DNA from: DRKI01 sp011051875
GTDB lineage: Bacteria > Desulfobacterota > Desulfobulbia > Desulfobulbales > Desulfobulbaceae
Length of the DNA: 64,000 nt
NCBI GenBank assembly: GCA_026990385.1
Contig: JALXDL010000010.1
Location: 24,801 to 88,800 of the forward strand
Direction: 5' to 3'
The position numbers and the translations under genes were made by a program. Position 1 is the stretch's first letter. Every line of letters starts with the position of its first letter. Shown piece after piece: positions 18,883 to 27,510 of this stretch. The notes beneath the pieces are model-generated. The model did not search any database, had not been told where the DNA came from, and worked only from the letters and a program-made list of their open reading frames with translations.

Positions 18883-18937
18883 AGCGCTCCGTTCTCATAT
18901 GGTTTATTTATCAATATCGGTTCACCTATACTGGATA

Positions 18938-18967
18938 TTTATAATACGACCACGGAGTGGCTGTCAA
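18938..18967 (-). promoter_or_regulatory. selD promoter
   Basis: On the minus strand, TTGACA (18967-18962), an 18-base spacer and TATAAA (18943-18938) lie about 55 bases ahead of the selD start. The divergent LysR product may act in this 256-base intergenic region. Confidence 0.6.
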
Positions 18968-19141
18968 TAATAAAAAATGTCTGGAAGCGGGAGTTTTCCC
19001 TGCCAGGAGATTCGCCGGGATAGAGGCGAAAAAGAAAGCCGGAACAGCTTGTTGCGGTTCCGCCTGGCGATAAAACCGGGTCAGGTGGCGCAACCGGTCC
19101 GGTGACCGGGAACCCGTCCGCAACCGTGAGAGGTATCCATC

Positions 19142-20041
19142 ATAGAAACGCGACAACTCAAAGTTTTTGTCACGGTCTACCGGAGCGGCAGTTTCACCAG
19201 GGCCGCGGAGCAGCTCGCCACCAGTCAGCCGGCGGTGAGCGAGCAGATCCGGTCCCTGGAGCGGCGGCTGGGGTGCAGACTGTTTGATCGCCTGGGCCGC
19301 TCCATCAAGCCCACCCGGCATGCAGAGATCCTCTTTCCCAAGGCCATGGCCATCCTGGAGGATATCCGGCGGCTGGAGCAGGAACTTCTGGTCGAGGCCG
19401 ACAATGTCTCGGGAGAGCTGATCCTGGGTGCCAGCACCATTCCCGGCGCATACATCCTGCCCCGCATCGCCACGAACTTCAAGGCCGATCATTCGCAGAT
19501 ATCCTTTGAGATCCGGATAGCAGATTCCGGGGAGGTCATCGACTCGGTTCTCAACCATGATCTGCTCATCGGCATTGTCGGCACCAGGATCTCGTCCACT
19601 AGCCTGAATTTTTTCCCATTTGTCGAGGATGAACTGGTCCTGGCGGCATCTGCCCGGAGGGAACTGCCATCATCCGTTTCGCTGCAGCAGCTTGCGGAAC
19701 TGCCTTTTCTGCTCCGGGAACAGGGCTCGGGTACGAGAAAGACCCTGGAGGAATATGGTCTGAAGAACGGCTTCGGTCTCGACCAGCTCAACGTCGTCGC
19801 CGTACTGGGATCCAACGCGGCTGTCAAGGAGGCGATCAAGGAGGACCTGGGGGTCTCGATTCTTTCTTCAATCTCCATCCGGGACGAGCTGCGGTGCGGC
19901 CGATTGCAGAAGATCCGGATCCAGGGCATGACCCTGAAAAGATCCTTCTACATCACTACCTTGAAAAAACGCACCCTGCCGAACCTGTACACGGTTTTCC
20001 TGGAAACACTCTGTTCACAAAGGTCGTCGCGAACGGCCTGA
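19142..20041 (+). CDS. LysR-family regulator divergent from selD, apparent AUA/AUC start
   Basis: About 299 residues. The full LysR winged helix is present: IETRQLKVFVTVYRSGSFTR, then AAEQLATSQPAVSEQIRSLE. The effector domain follows (SGELILGASTIPGAYILPRI; EDLGVSILSSISI). In this frame a TGA at 19127 is followed only by GAG GTA TCC ATC ATA GAA before the helix begins, so no ATG, GTG or TTG is available until GTG 19235, which would delete the recognition helix. GAGAGGT at 19128 is well placed for ATC 19139 or ATA 19142. Divergence from a Sec-SelD fits the selenium-metabolism-associated LysR group. The last eight codons come from an R2 repeat. A sequencing error at the start is the alternative. 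Confidence 0.8.
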   Translation: METRQLKVFVTVYRSGSFTRAAEQLATSQPAVSEQIRSLERRLGCRLFDRLGRSIKPTRHAEILFPKAMAILEDIRRLEQELLVEADNVSGELILGASTIPGAYILPRIATNFKADHSQISFEIRIADSGEVIDSVLNHDLLIGIVGTRISSTSLNFFPFVEDELVLAASARRELPSSVSLQQLAELPFLLREQGSGTRKTLEEYGLKNGFGLDQLNVVAVLGSNAAVKEAIKEDLGVSILSSISIRDELRCGRLQKIRIQGMTLKRSFYITTLKKRTLPNLYTVFLETLCSQRSSRTA

Positions 20042-20184
20042 AAATGCCATGAATGCAGGGAGCAGCGCAAAAAGGTCCGCAGGCATATTTGAAATATTCC
20101 GAGGAATCCTTTTTGCGTTGTGACACAGCAAGGCGTGGTGTTTTCGGCCCTTCCGGCAGATCGCTTGTGTAATATGCCGGCTGG
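20014..20184 (+). repeat. R2 repeat, copy 1
   Basis: About 171 bases, imperfectly palindromic: TTCACAAAGGTCGTCGCGAA with GGCCTGAAAATGCCATGA at the left, and CATGGTG-like TGGTGTTTTCGG... with GCAGATCGCTTGTG at the right, roughly complementary. It matches the reverse complement of 54964-55143 along its whole length. The left end lies inside the LysR gene and supplies its stop codon. Confidence 0.75.
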
Positions 20185-20321
20185 GTGAGGAGGCCTGATC
20201 GGACGAAGATGGGGCACTGGTGAACGTTCCAGGGAGGATCTTGTCCATTGTGGTGTGAATTGCTAAAATTGTAGAGGAATCTTCACCTGTTGGATGGTGG
20301 AGTCAGGGACCGGGGGGAGAG

Positions 20322-21149
20322 ATGCGCAGGAGAGGCAAAGGATGGATGACCGGCGCCGGCATCTGGCTGCTGCTGGCTGCGCTGGCAATGCCGTTGCGGG
20401 CCGGACCGGCCGACACCGGGGAAATCGTCTTTCTGGCCCATCTGCCCGGACCGTTCACGTTCGTGGAAGATGGGCGGCTGCAGGGGTTTGCGGTGGATCT
20501 CGTCCGCGAGATGATGGACAGGGCCAGTCATTCACGGCAACTGGTGATCTATCCGTTCAAGCGGGCCCTCTGGACCGTGCAGCACAGGCCGCGGCATGCC
20601 CTGTTCATTGTTGCCAGGAGGCCGGAGCGGGAAAAAACCATCAAGTGGGTGGGGCCGTTGATTTCGAGCAGTGTCTATTTTTACCGGCAAAAGGACAGCC
20701 GGGTCCGGGTGAACACTCTTGACGACGTGCCCAGGCTGACCGCCGTCGGCGTCGGCCTGGGCAATGCCGATGACGTCTATCTCCATAGCCTGGGCTTTAC
20801 CAATATCCACCAGGTGGAAAACCAGCTCCAGTCGATCCGGATGCTCCATTATGGCCGGGTCGATGTGACTCCGGTCAGTGAACTGGCCATGCCGTGGCTG
20901 GCCGCGAAGGCGGGTATCGACCCGGCAGACCTGGAACGGACCGATGTCAGGCTGTATGACTCTGTCCTCTACCTGGCGTTTTCCCTGGATGTGCCTGATA
21001 CGACAGTGGCACGCTGGCAGCGGGCACTTGATGAACTCAAGGATTCCGGCCGCCTTGATGCGATCGGCAGGCGCTGCTTTCCCCGGATGTCAACTCCTGC
21101 GGGGAATGAATCGCCGTCGGCCGCCTCCGGCCGGACAGCGGTGGAATAG
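20322..21149 (+). CDS. Periplasmic amino-acid-type solute-binding protein (family 3)
   Basis: A 275-residue secreted protein (signal peptide to about residue 30, MPLRAGPAD). The fold marks are GPFTFVEDGRLQGFAVDLVR, the lobe-1 acidic/basic ligand motif ARRPEREKTIKWVGPLISSS and the second-lobe AVGVGLGNADDVYLHSLG. This style (short, no ABC permease nearby) is common among orphan SBP_bac_3 proteins in Desulfobacterota that may feed sensors rather than transporters. The ATG at 20322 follows GGGGGGAGAG. A radical SAM gene follows after 4 bases, suggesting an operon. No ligand can be named. Confidence 0.82.
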   Translation: MRRRGKGWMTGAGIWLLLAALAMPLRAGPADTGEIVFLAHLPGPFTFVEDGRLQGFAVDLVREMMDRASHSRQLVIYPFKRALWTVQHRPRHALFIVARRPEREKTIKWVGPLISSSVYFYRQKDSRVRVNTLDDVPRLTAVGVGLGNADDVYLHSLGFTNIHQVENQLQSIRMLHYGRVDVTPVSELAMPWLAAKAGIDPADLERTDVRLYDSVLYLAFSLDVPDTTVARWQRALDELKDSGRLDAIGRRCFPRMSTPAGNESPSAASGRTAVE

Positions 21150-21153
21150 CGCA

Positions 21154-22059
21154 ATGACCGACCGGCCCGAATCCCTGGTCATCCGGCCGCCCTCGGAGTG
21201 GCGCAGTCTGCTGGTGCGGATCACCCGCGGCTGCAACTGGAACCGGTGCCGCTTCTGCGGCATCTATCCGGCCATGGGCCAGACCGGTTTTTCCATCCGT
21301 TCCCTGGCGGAGATCTGCAGTGACATCGACCTGCTGGTCCGGCTCCATCCCCGGGCCGAGACCGCCTTTTTCGGTGATGCCGATCCCCTGGCAGCCGGCA
21401 TGGAGATCTTTTGCGGCGCGGCCCGGTACCTGCGACGGTGCAGGCCGGTGCAGCGGCTGACCTGTTACGGCCGTATCGCCACTCTCCACCGTCTGGGCCC
21501 GGAAAATATCCGCAGGCTGGCCGAGGCGGGCCTGGACCGGATCCATGTCGGCCTCGAGTCCGGTGACGCCGGGATCCTGCGGCGGCAGCGCAAAGGCCAG
21601 TCGCCGGAAATGGCGGTGCAGGTGGCACGCTGGCTGAAGGAGGCCGGCATCGAGCTCTCCTGCTATGTCCTGCTCGGCCTTGGCGGCAGGGACCGGTGGC
21701 GGCAGCACATCACCGGGACCGCCCGGCTCGTCAACACCATTGAACCGGAATTTGTCAGGATTCGCCGGTTGTGGCTGCACGGCAATGCGGAGAACGGTTG
21801 TCCGCTCTGGCAGGAGGTGGCGACCGGAGCCTTTGTCGAGCAGAGTCCCGAGGGCACGGTGCGCGAGGTCGAGCTGCTGCTTGGGCTGCTGCACCCCCTG
21901 AACACCTTTTTTGCCTGCGACCATGCCAACAACTATATCCAGGTCAGCGGCCTCCTGCGCGAGGACCGGGACGAGATGCTCGCCGAGGTGCGGGAGTTTC
22001 TCGCCCGACCGGAAGAGCAGCGCCGGGTACACTACACCGTGATCGGCTCCAGGATCTGA
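21154..22059 (+). CDS. Radical SAM protein (B12-independent, HemN/YgiQ-like)
   Basis: A 301-residue radical SAM enzyme. The cluster motif is CNWNRCRFCGIYPAMG, a CX4CX2C spacing (C-NWNR-C-RF-C) rather than the common CX3CX2C. Further marks are FFGDADPLA, GLDRIHVGLESGDAGILRRQ, KGQSPEMAVQ and ELSCYVLLGLGGRDRWRQHI, as in coproporphyrinogen-dehydrogenase-like and YgiQ-like oxidoreductases. ATG at 21154 follows the solute-binding gene by 4 bases. The product is short of the auxiliary-cluster domains of larger family members. Substrate unknown. Confidence 0.85.
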   Translation: MTDRPESLVIRPPSEWRSLLVRITRGCNWNRCRFCGIYPAMGQTGFSIRSLAEICSDIDLLVRLHPRAETAFFGDADPLAAGMEIFCGAARYLRRCRPVQRLTCYGRIATLHRLGPENIRRLAEAGLDRIHVGLESGDAGILRRQRKGQSPEMAVQVARWLKEAGIELSCYVLLGLGGRDRWRQHITGTARLVNTIEPEFVRIRRLWLHGNAENGCPLWQEVATGAFVEQSPEGTVREVELLLGLLHPLNTFFACDHANNYIQVSGLLREDRDEMLAEVREFLARPEEQRRVHYTVIGSRI

Positions 22060-22079
22060 GCCTGAGGCGCGGCTGGTTC

Positions 22080-22865
22080 TCAGGCCAGAACATGGGGCGG
22101 CACCAGGAAGTCGAACAGGTCCTCTTCCATGGGCGATGATTCCCGGTATTCCCCGGCAAACCGCTGCTGGAGCAGGTCTTCCGCCCGGGCGACGGCCAGC
22201 GCCGGTTCCCTGGTGTCGATCTCCGCCTGCTCCATCGCTTCCCTCGTTCTCCGGCCAATCCGGCCGTCGATGTTGCCGAGTTCGTAACCCAGCCGGATCA
22301 GCGATGCCTGGAGCCGGGCCGCATCCTGGTTGTCGCCAAAGGCGTCCACCCGGACCCCGATGGCCAGGATGGCCGAGACCGCCATGGCCTTGTAGGGCGG
22401 CATGTTGTCTCCCCTGCCGGCCCGGTAGTAGTCGGCCACCCGGCGGTGGCTGCCCGGGCAGTCAAAATGCCATGCCTCGCTCTTTCTCCTGTCCGGCGCC
22501 CCGATGATGGGAAAGACCCCCCGGCGCTCCGCCATCTCCCAGAATTCGGCCAGCGGTATCCTCAGGTCCCGCAGGGAAAGATCAAAGGCCCTGCCTGCCT
22601 CGTGCATGGAGCCGCCCGGTGGCGGGCTGTAGGCCTTTTTCTTGCCGCTCTTCCAGTCCAGGTGCGCCTGGAGCTGCATGTCATGGCTGCGGAACAGGTC
22701 CGAGAGGATCAGCCGTCCCCCGGCCTTCCGCAGGTCTCCGGCCAGGCCCCGGATCGCTTCACGCACATCGGGTGGCGCGAGCGCCATCCTTTCCGGCAGC
22801 AGAACCCGTTCGCTATGGACCTTGTAGATGGAGAGGATCTCCACCCTGGTCAGTGGTGTTTTCAT
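22080..22865 (-). CDS. M15-like D-Ala-D-Ala carboxypeptidase/endolysin-type protein, leaderless
   Basis: A 261-residue protein. The zinc site resembles VanY/M15 peptidases: SMHEAGRAFDLSL (H-x6-D) and SEAWHFDCPG (E-x2-H). LILSDLFRSHDMQLQAHLDW matches the conserved upstream arginine region. The C-terminal half (about residues 165-225) contains LQASLIRLGYELGNIDGRIGRRTREAME, a peptidoglycan-binding-domain-like segment. ATG at 22865 follows GCAGGAGGAAACA. No signal peptide is apparent, unusual for a wall enzyme and more like phage endolysins or a protein exported by other means. It is divergent from the subtilase gene. Confidence 0.8.
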   Translation of the reverse strand: MKTPLTRVEILSIYKVHSERVLLPERMALAPPDVREAIRGLAGDLRKAGGRLILSDLFRSHDMQLQAHLDWKSGKKKAYSPPPGGSMHEAGRAFDLSLRDLRIPLAEFWEMAERRGVFPIIGAPDRRKSEAWHFDCPGSHRRVADYYRAGRGDNMPPYKAMAVSAILAIGVRVDAFGDNQDAARLQASLIRLGYELGNIDGRIGRRTREAMEQAEIDTREPALAVARAEDLLQQRFAGEYRESSPMEEDLFDFLVPPHVLA

Positions 22866-23167
22866 TGTTTCCTCCTGCTCCCCTTTTTTTTGATTTGTTA
22901 CCAGGTTGTTACCCGGAAGGTGATATTGTTGCCACACAGCCGGGTCCGGACCCGGGTCGGGTCGGCCGGGAGGCGGTCCCCGGCCCGGACAGAGGAGAGC
23001 GGTTCCGTGGATCCGACTGCAACCATGATGCCCGGAAAGCCGGGAGGTTGCAACCCCGGTGACACAGAGCACCTCCATCGGGGAGCCTTGGGCAGTCCGC
23101 ATGATTCACCCGGATCATTGCGGGAACATCTCTTCATCATTGCAGCACAAGACAGGGAGGAACAGAC

Positions 23168-25858
23168 ATGACCAGTGAAAAAGTAATGGCCTCGGTTATC
23201 CTGAAGTCGCGCAGCGGGCTTTCGGTGCGCCGTGATCCGGAGAAATTCTCTCTGAACAGTATCGACGCCTTCAGGCCGGAGGCCGGCAAGGTCGATGACG
23301 TTGCAGGCAGGCTTGCAGAGGCCGGGTTCACGGTGGAGACACAGACGGCGGTCGGATTGTCTTTTTCCGGCCCGGCAGAGCTCTTCGAGTCGGAGTTCAG
23401 CATCAGGGTGCGGCGCAGAAAAATGCTGATCCGGGAGCCGGATGCGCCGGTGCGGGAGCTTTCCTTTTTTGAGGCGAGCCAGCCGGGCTTCATGAGCAGC
23501 CGGATCGAGGCGGCTGCGGAAGAGGTGCGCCTGGCCGTGCCCGGTATTCCTTTTCACAATGCCGTGCCGCCGGCACCCCTGCCGCCCTATTATCACCTTG
23601 ATGTGATCGGTGATGTACCCGATCTGCTCAATGCCGATGGCCTTCATGCGGCGGGCATCACCGGCACCGGGGTCCGGGTTTCGATGATCGACACCGGCTT
23701 TGTCACAAGGGTGACGGAAACCCATCCCTCCACCGGACCAACCAGTGTCAACGTCGATCACACCGTGCGCGCCGTTGAGGGGATCTGGCTGTCTTCCGAT
23801 GCAGCCCACTCCGGGGTCAATTATTTCACCGGCGGCAACTTTGCCGGTACCACCATCAACCTTGGCACCCCGCTTCCCTCCAGCCCGGTCTCCGTTGATA
23901 TCGTGTACAGCTGCTTTCATCCCCATTACCTGGCTCAGGGGTATACCATCGATGATATCCGGGCCGTTGGCGGCCTGGACGTGAATACCGACGAGTACGG
24001 CCACGGGACGGCAATGGCAGCCAACGTTCTTGCGGTGGCCCCGGGCTGCACCTTTTCCTTTGTCAAATATTCCAATGGTGGCGGGAGCTTTCCCCTGGCC
24101 GGATTCCAGGCTGCGATCCAGCACCAGAATCCGGACGTGATCACCTGCAGCTGGGGAACCTATGGCATTGACAATGCCCTTGTACTGGAGATCGTCAATG
24201 CGGTGGCCAATGGCATTGTGGTCATCTTTGCCGCCGGCAACGGCCATACCGACAATCCGGCCGCCGGCGTGACAACGGTGGCGCATCCTGACCTGATCTC
24301 GGCCGGCGGCGCCTATCCCATCCAGGGAGGCGGGCTGCGGGCCTCCAACTACGCATCCAGCTACGACTCCTTTATCTACACCAACCCGCAACGCCACTGC
24401 CCGGATATCGTCGGCCTGGTAGGCGAGAAGCCCCGGGCCTGCCTGATCATGTTGCCCACAGAACCTGGCAATGCCATGGATAACAATCTGGCCAGCTCTG
24501 GCGCCTTTCCCAATGGCGACAACACGGCAACCGATGACGGCTGGTGCGTGTGCAGCGGCACCTCGGCGGCGGCTCCGCAGACAGCCGGTGTCTGCGCCCT
24601 GCTGCTGCAGCAGCATTCCGCTCTGAGTCCCATGGCAGTCAAGAACATCCTCGAGAATTCCGCTGTTGATGTCCTGACCGGGACGAGTAACAACGGCGAA
24701 AGCGCAGGACCCGGCTGGGACCCTGCCACCGGTTTTGGCCTGCTTGATGCGGAGGCGGCGGTGAATTATCTGCACGATGGCCGGTTCGATCCCTATATCC
24801 GTGACAGTGTCAATGATAACGGTACCGAACCGGCCGGTGCCAGCAGACTGTGGGCAAGCCCGGATATCATTGTCCGCAACGAGCCCCTGGATGATCCGCA
24901 ACAGGAGATCGGCCAGGTACTCAAGCACCACAGTGATCTCTCCGATCAGGTGGAGGATGGTCAGGACAATTTCATATATCTTCGGATCCAGAACCGGGGC
25001 ACGGTGACAGGAGACTGCACCGCCACCGTCTATTTCACTGATCCGGGCATGTTCGCCAATCCTGCCGCATGGACCGATATCGGGCAGCTGGTGGTCAACA
25101 ATCTGGCGCCTGGCGAGTTCCGGGTGGTGGGCCCGCTCACCTGGCCGGACAGCCAGATCCCGACCAGCGGCCATTATTGCCTGGTCAGCATTCTTGACAG
25201 CGCCTCGGATCCGGCGCCGGATCTGACCGCCATCACCTCGACCGGCGATTTCATCAGCATGGTGCGGAACCGTAACAACGTGGCCTGGAAAAACATCGAT
25301 GTCGAGGATGTGATTCCCGGCGGGGCATCTTCCTGGAGTTTCTATATGGAAGGACCGCAGGGAACCGGGCATCAGGCGGACCTGCTGATCGACCTGGACG
25401 AATTCCCGGCCGAGGCCACGGTCCTGGTCCGGATGGTGAAACGACTGGCCGATACAGCGACCCTGGATCACCTGACTGTTGCAGATCAGTCACAGATCTA
25501 CACCACCCTGGCCCATGCCGGCGGTATGGGGAGCGTTGAGGGCATGGATTTCAAGTCAAACGAACGGACCAAGGTTACCATCTATTACACCATACCTGCA
25601 GGGACCCATGACGGATCCTATACCATGCGCGCGACCCTGCGTGTGGACGGTAGCGAGGTGGGTGCCTATACCAAGATTGTCAATGTCTCCCATTTCGCCT
25701 ATGTTGGTAACCGGCGGAGCAAGGAAATCCACCGGCGCGAGTGTCCATGGGTAAGGAAAATGCGGCATTATAACCGGATACCGCTGGTCGACCTGGAAGC
25801 GGCCCGCAGGCGCGGTTTTGACAACTGTGCCTTCTGCATAGGCGGTTCGCTGCGTTAG
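23168..25858 (+). CDS. Leaderless subtilase (S8/S53-like) with kumamolisin-type prodomain and Ada-like C-terminus
   Basis: An 896-residue serine protease. Residues about 35-120 resemble a pro-kumamolisin activation domain (VAGRLAEAGFTVETQTAVGL, SFSGPAELFESEFSIRVRR). The catalytic core has Asp175 (VSMIDTGF), His279 (DEYGHGTAMA), oxyanion Asn358 (FAAGNGH) and Ser466 (CSGTSAAAPQTAG). A beta-rich region follows (about 530-840; dockerin or CARDB-like, YLRIQNRGTVTGDCTATVYF). The last ~50 residues (YVGNRRSKEIHRRECPWVRK to FDNCAFCIGG) form an Ada-type Cys/His metal-binding element. There is no signal peptide: the start MTSEKVMASVILKSRSG is polar and follows GGAGGAACAG. The next gene encodes a stand-alone copy of the prodomain. 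Confidence 0.9.
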   Translation: MTSEKVMASVILKSRSGLSVRRDPEKFSLNSIDAFRPEAGKVDDVAGRLAEAGFTVETQTAVGLSFSGPAELFESEFSIRVRRRKMLIREPDAPVRELSFFEASQPGFMSSRIEAAAEEVRLAVPGIPFHNAVPPAPLPPYYHLDVIGDVPDLLNADGLHAAGITGTGVRVSMIDTGFVTRVTETHPSTGPTSVNVDHTVRAVEGIWLSSDAAHSGVNYFTGGNFAGTTINLGTPLPSSPVSVDIVYSCFHPHYLAQGYTIDDIRAVGGLDVNTDEYGHGTAMAANVLAVAPGCTFSFVKYSNGGGSFPLAGFQAAIQHQNPDVITCSWGTYGIDNALVLEIVNAVANGIVVIFAAGNGHTDNPAAGVTTVAHPDLISAGGAYPIQGGGLRASNYASSYDSFIYTNPQRHCPDIVGLVGEKPRACLIMLPTEPGNAMDNNLASSGAFPNGDNTATDDGWCVCSGTSAAAPQTAGVCALLLQQHSALSPMAVKNILENSAVDVLTGTSNNGESAGPGWDPATGFGLLDAEAAVNYLHDGRFDPYIRDSVNDNGTEPAGASRLWASPDIIVRNEPLDDPQQEIGQVLKHHSDLSDQVEDGQDNFIYLRIQNRGTVTGDCTATVYFTDPGMFANPAAWTDIGQLVVNNLAPGEFRVVGPLTWPDSQIPTSGHYCLVSILDSASDPAPDLTAITSTGDFISMVRNRNNVAWKNIDVEDVIPGGASSWSFYMEGPQGTGHQADLLIDLDEFPAEATVLVRMVKRLADTATLDHLTVADQSQIYTTLAHAGGMGSVEGMDFKSNERTKVTIYYTIPAGTHDGSYTMRATLRVDGSEVGAYTKIVNVSHFAYVGNRRSKEIHRRECPWVRKMRHYNRIPLVDLEAARRRGFDNCAFCIGGSLR

Positions 25859-25931
25859 GCCGCGGCCGGTCCACATGCGATGCGGGATGAGGCCTCCTTT
25901 GACAGCGGAAGACAGCGGTAACGACAGGATC

Positions 25932-26291
25932 ATGGCCACGGTTTATCTCAGGTCGGCAGGGGGGACCTCCCTGCTGTCAGCCACGGCAGAGACCATTCTT
26001 GATCCTGCTCTCTACCTGCCTGCACCCGGAACCCTGGCGCGGGCAAAGGCTGAACTGGAACGGCTGGGTTTCCGGGTCGAGGCCGAGGGCTCGGCAACCC
26101 TTTCTGTCTCCGCACCCGCCGAGCTTTTTGAACGGCTGTGCGGAGCCAGGATCCGCCAGGCCGGCATGGACAGCGGCCTGCGTCGATACAGGAGTACGCC
26201 GCCTGTCCTGCGGATACCAGGCCTGGAAGATCTCGTGGACGGCATGGTGATTGCCACACAGGGAGCGCCCCTGGATCTTCCTGATTCCTGA
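25932..26291 (+). CDS. Stand-alone protease propeptide paralogue
   Basis: A 119-residue protein whose core ARAKAELERLGFRVEAEGSA, TLSVSAPAELFERLCGARIR lines up with the prodomain of the subtilase just upstream (GRLAEAGFTVETQTAVGLSF, SGPAELFESEFSIRVRR). Both also begin MA(T/S)V with a short strand and an (A/L)R pattern. No catalytic domain follows; the gene ends normally with TGA. ATG at 25932 follows ACAGGATC, 73 bases after the subtilase stop. By analogy with I9-type inhibitors and with propeptides acting in trans, it is probably an inhibitor, chaperone or immunity protein for the protease. Confidence 0.8.
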   Translation: MATVYLRSAGGTSLLSATAETILDPALYLPAPGTLARAKAELERLGFRVEAEGSATLSVSAPAELFERLCGARIRQAGMDSGLRRYRSTPPVLRIPGLEDLVDGMVIATQGAPLDLPDS

Positions 26292-26452
26292 TCTTCTTGT
26301 CGTTCCTGCAATGCAGCCGTGGCCCGGGACCGGGAACGGGTCGGGTGAATAATCCGGATAAAAAATCAACACCCCCTTAACAAGGCGGGGCAGGGTGCTT
26401 AGTATTTGTTGGAAAAGGGAAAATCAGGAAACCAGCAAAAAGGAGGTGGAAT

Positions 26453-26779
26453 ATGGCCTGGAGAAAACTTGAAAAGTCAGAGGCGCAGGACTACTGTGAC
26501 AACCTGTCCAAGGCCCTGCAGGATACCCGGGCGGAGATCGAGGTCATGGCCGTCGGAATCATGGACAGAAAAGAGACCGCCTGGATCAGGATTCACGGCC
26601 TTACCTACAATCCGGATGAAGACATCCTCTATATTTATTGTGAAAACCTGGATCACCAGGTCAAGAAACCCCGCGAGATCAATCTCTATGAAACCGACAA
26701 CGGCCTGGAAAAGATCGAGATCGTCGCGTCCGACGGATACAAGCACCTGTTGCGGTTCAAGGAACCGGTCCGGTTCTGA
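26453..26779 (+). CDS. DUF5335-family protein
   Basis: A 108-residue cytosolic protein. The sequence ALQDTRAEIEVMAVGIMDRK, TYNPDEDILYIYCENLDHQV and KPREINLYETDNGLEKIEIV has the strand pattern of DUF5335, small proteins of unknown function. ATG at 26453 follows AAAAGGAGGTGGAAT, a very strong ribosome site. It is preceded by an AT-rich stretch likely to hold its promoter. No clear operon partner; marC starts 89 bases later. Confidence 0.75.
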   Translation: MAWRKLEKSEAQDYCDNLSKALQDTRAEIEVMAVGIMDRKETAWIRIHGLTYNPDEDILYIYCENLDHQVKKPREINLYETDNGLEKIEIVASDGYKHLLRFKEPVRF

Positions 26780-26868
26780 CCCTGTGGCCGCCCCGGCCCG
26801 GTCCGTCCTTCTCTGTGGCCCTGCCATTCCCGCCCCGGTGGCGGGAGTGGCACTGTGACCAGCCAACC

Positions 26869-27510
26869 ATGAACTTCTCTCCCCAGTATACCCTGTATGC
26901 CAAGGCCGTGGTCGGCCTGCTCTCCATCGTCAACCCCATGGGCGCCATCCCGGTGTTTCTGTCCCTGTGCGGGGAGCGCAACCCGGCTGAACGTCGGCGC
27001 ATCGCGCGACGGGCCGCCGTGGCCGTGGGCCTGATCCTGGTCATCTCCGCCTGGACCGGCGAGGCCCTGCTCCGGTTTTTCGGTATCGGCCTGCCCGCTT
27101 TCCGTGCCGGCGGCGGCCTGTTGATCCTGCTGATGGCCATCGCCATGATGCACGCCCGCCTCAGTCCCTCCCGCCAGAACCAGCGGGAGGCCGAGGAGGC
27201 GGACAGCCGGGAGGATATTGCCGTGGTGCCCCTGGCCATCCCCCTCATGGCGGGTCCCGGCGCCATCAGCATGGTCATTGTCGACACCCACCAGGCGATG
27301 GGCCTGGGCAACCGGCTGGTCCTGACCAGCGCCATCGTGATCGTGACCCTCGTCGTCTGGCTGGTGCTGCACCTGGCCGAGCCCATCGGGGCCAGGCTCG
27401 GTATCACCGGGCTTAACATCGCCACCCGGGTCATGGGGTTGCTGCTTGCCGCCATCGGCATCCAGATGATGGCCGGGGGCCTGATCAGGCTCTTTCCCGG
27501 TCTGGGGTAG
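26869..27510 (+). CDS. marC: MarC-family membrane protein
   Basis: A 213-residue protein with six hydrophobic segments and the MarC signature LLSIVNPMGAIPVFLSL near the N-terminus, repeated in spirit by VVPLAIPLMAGPGAISMVIV. The family's role is unsettled (once linked to multiple antibiotic resistance). ATG at 26869 starts the first segment; the frame is open to 26815. The mechanosensitive channel gene begins immediately after its stop. Confidence 0.88.
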   Translation: MNFSPQYTLYAKAVVGLLSIVNPMGAIPVFLSLCGERNPAERRRIARRAAVAVGLILVISAWTGEALLRFFGIGLPAFRAGGGLLILLMAIAMMHARLSPSRQNQREAEEADSREDIAVVPLAIPLMAGPGAISMVIVDTHQAMGLGNRLVLTSAIVIVTLVVWLVLHLAEPIGARLGITGLNIATRVMGLLLAAIGIQMMAGGLIRLFPGLG

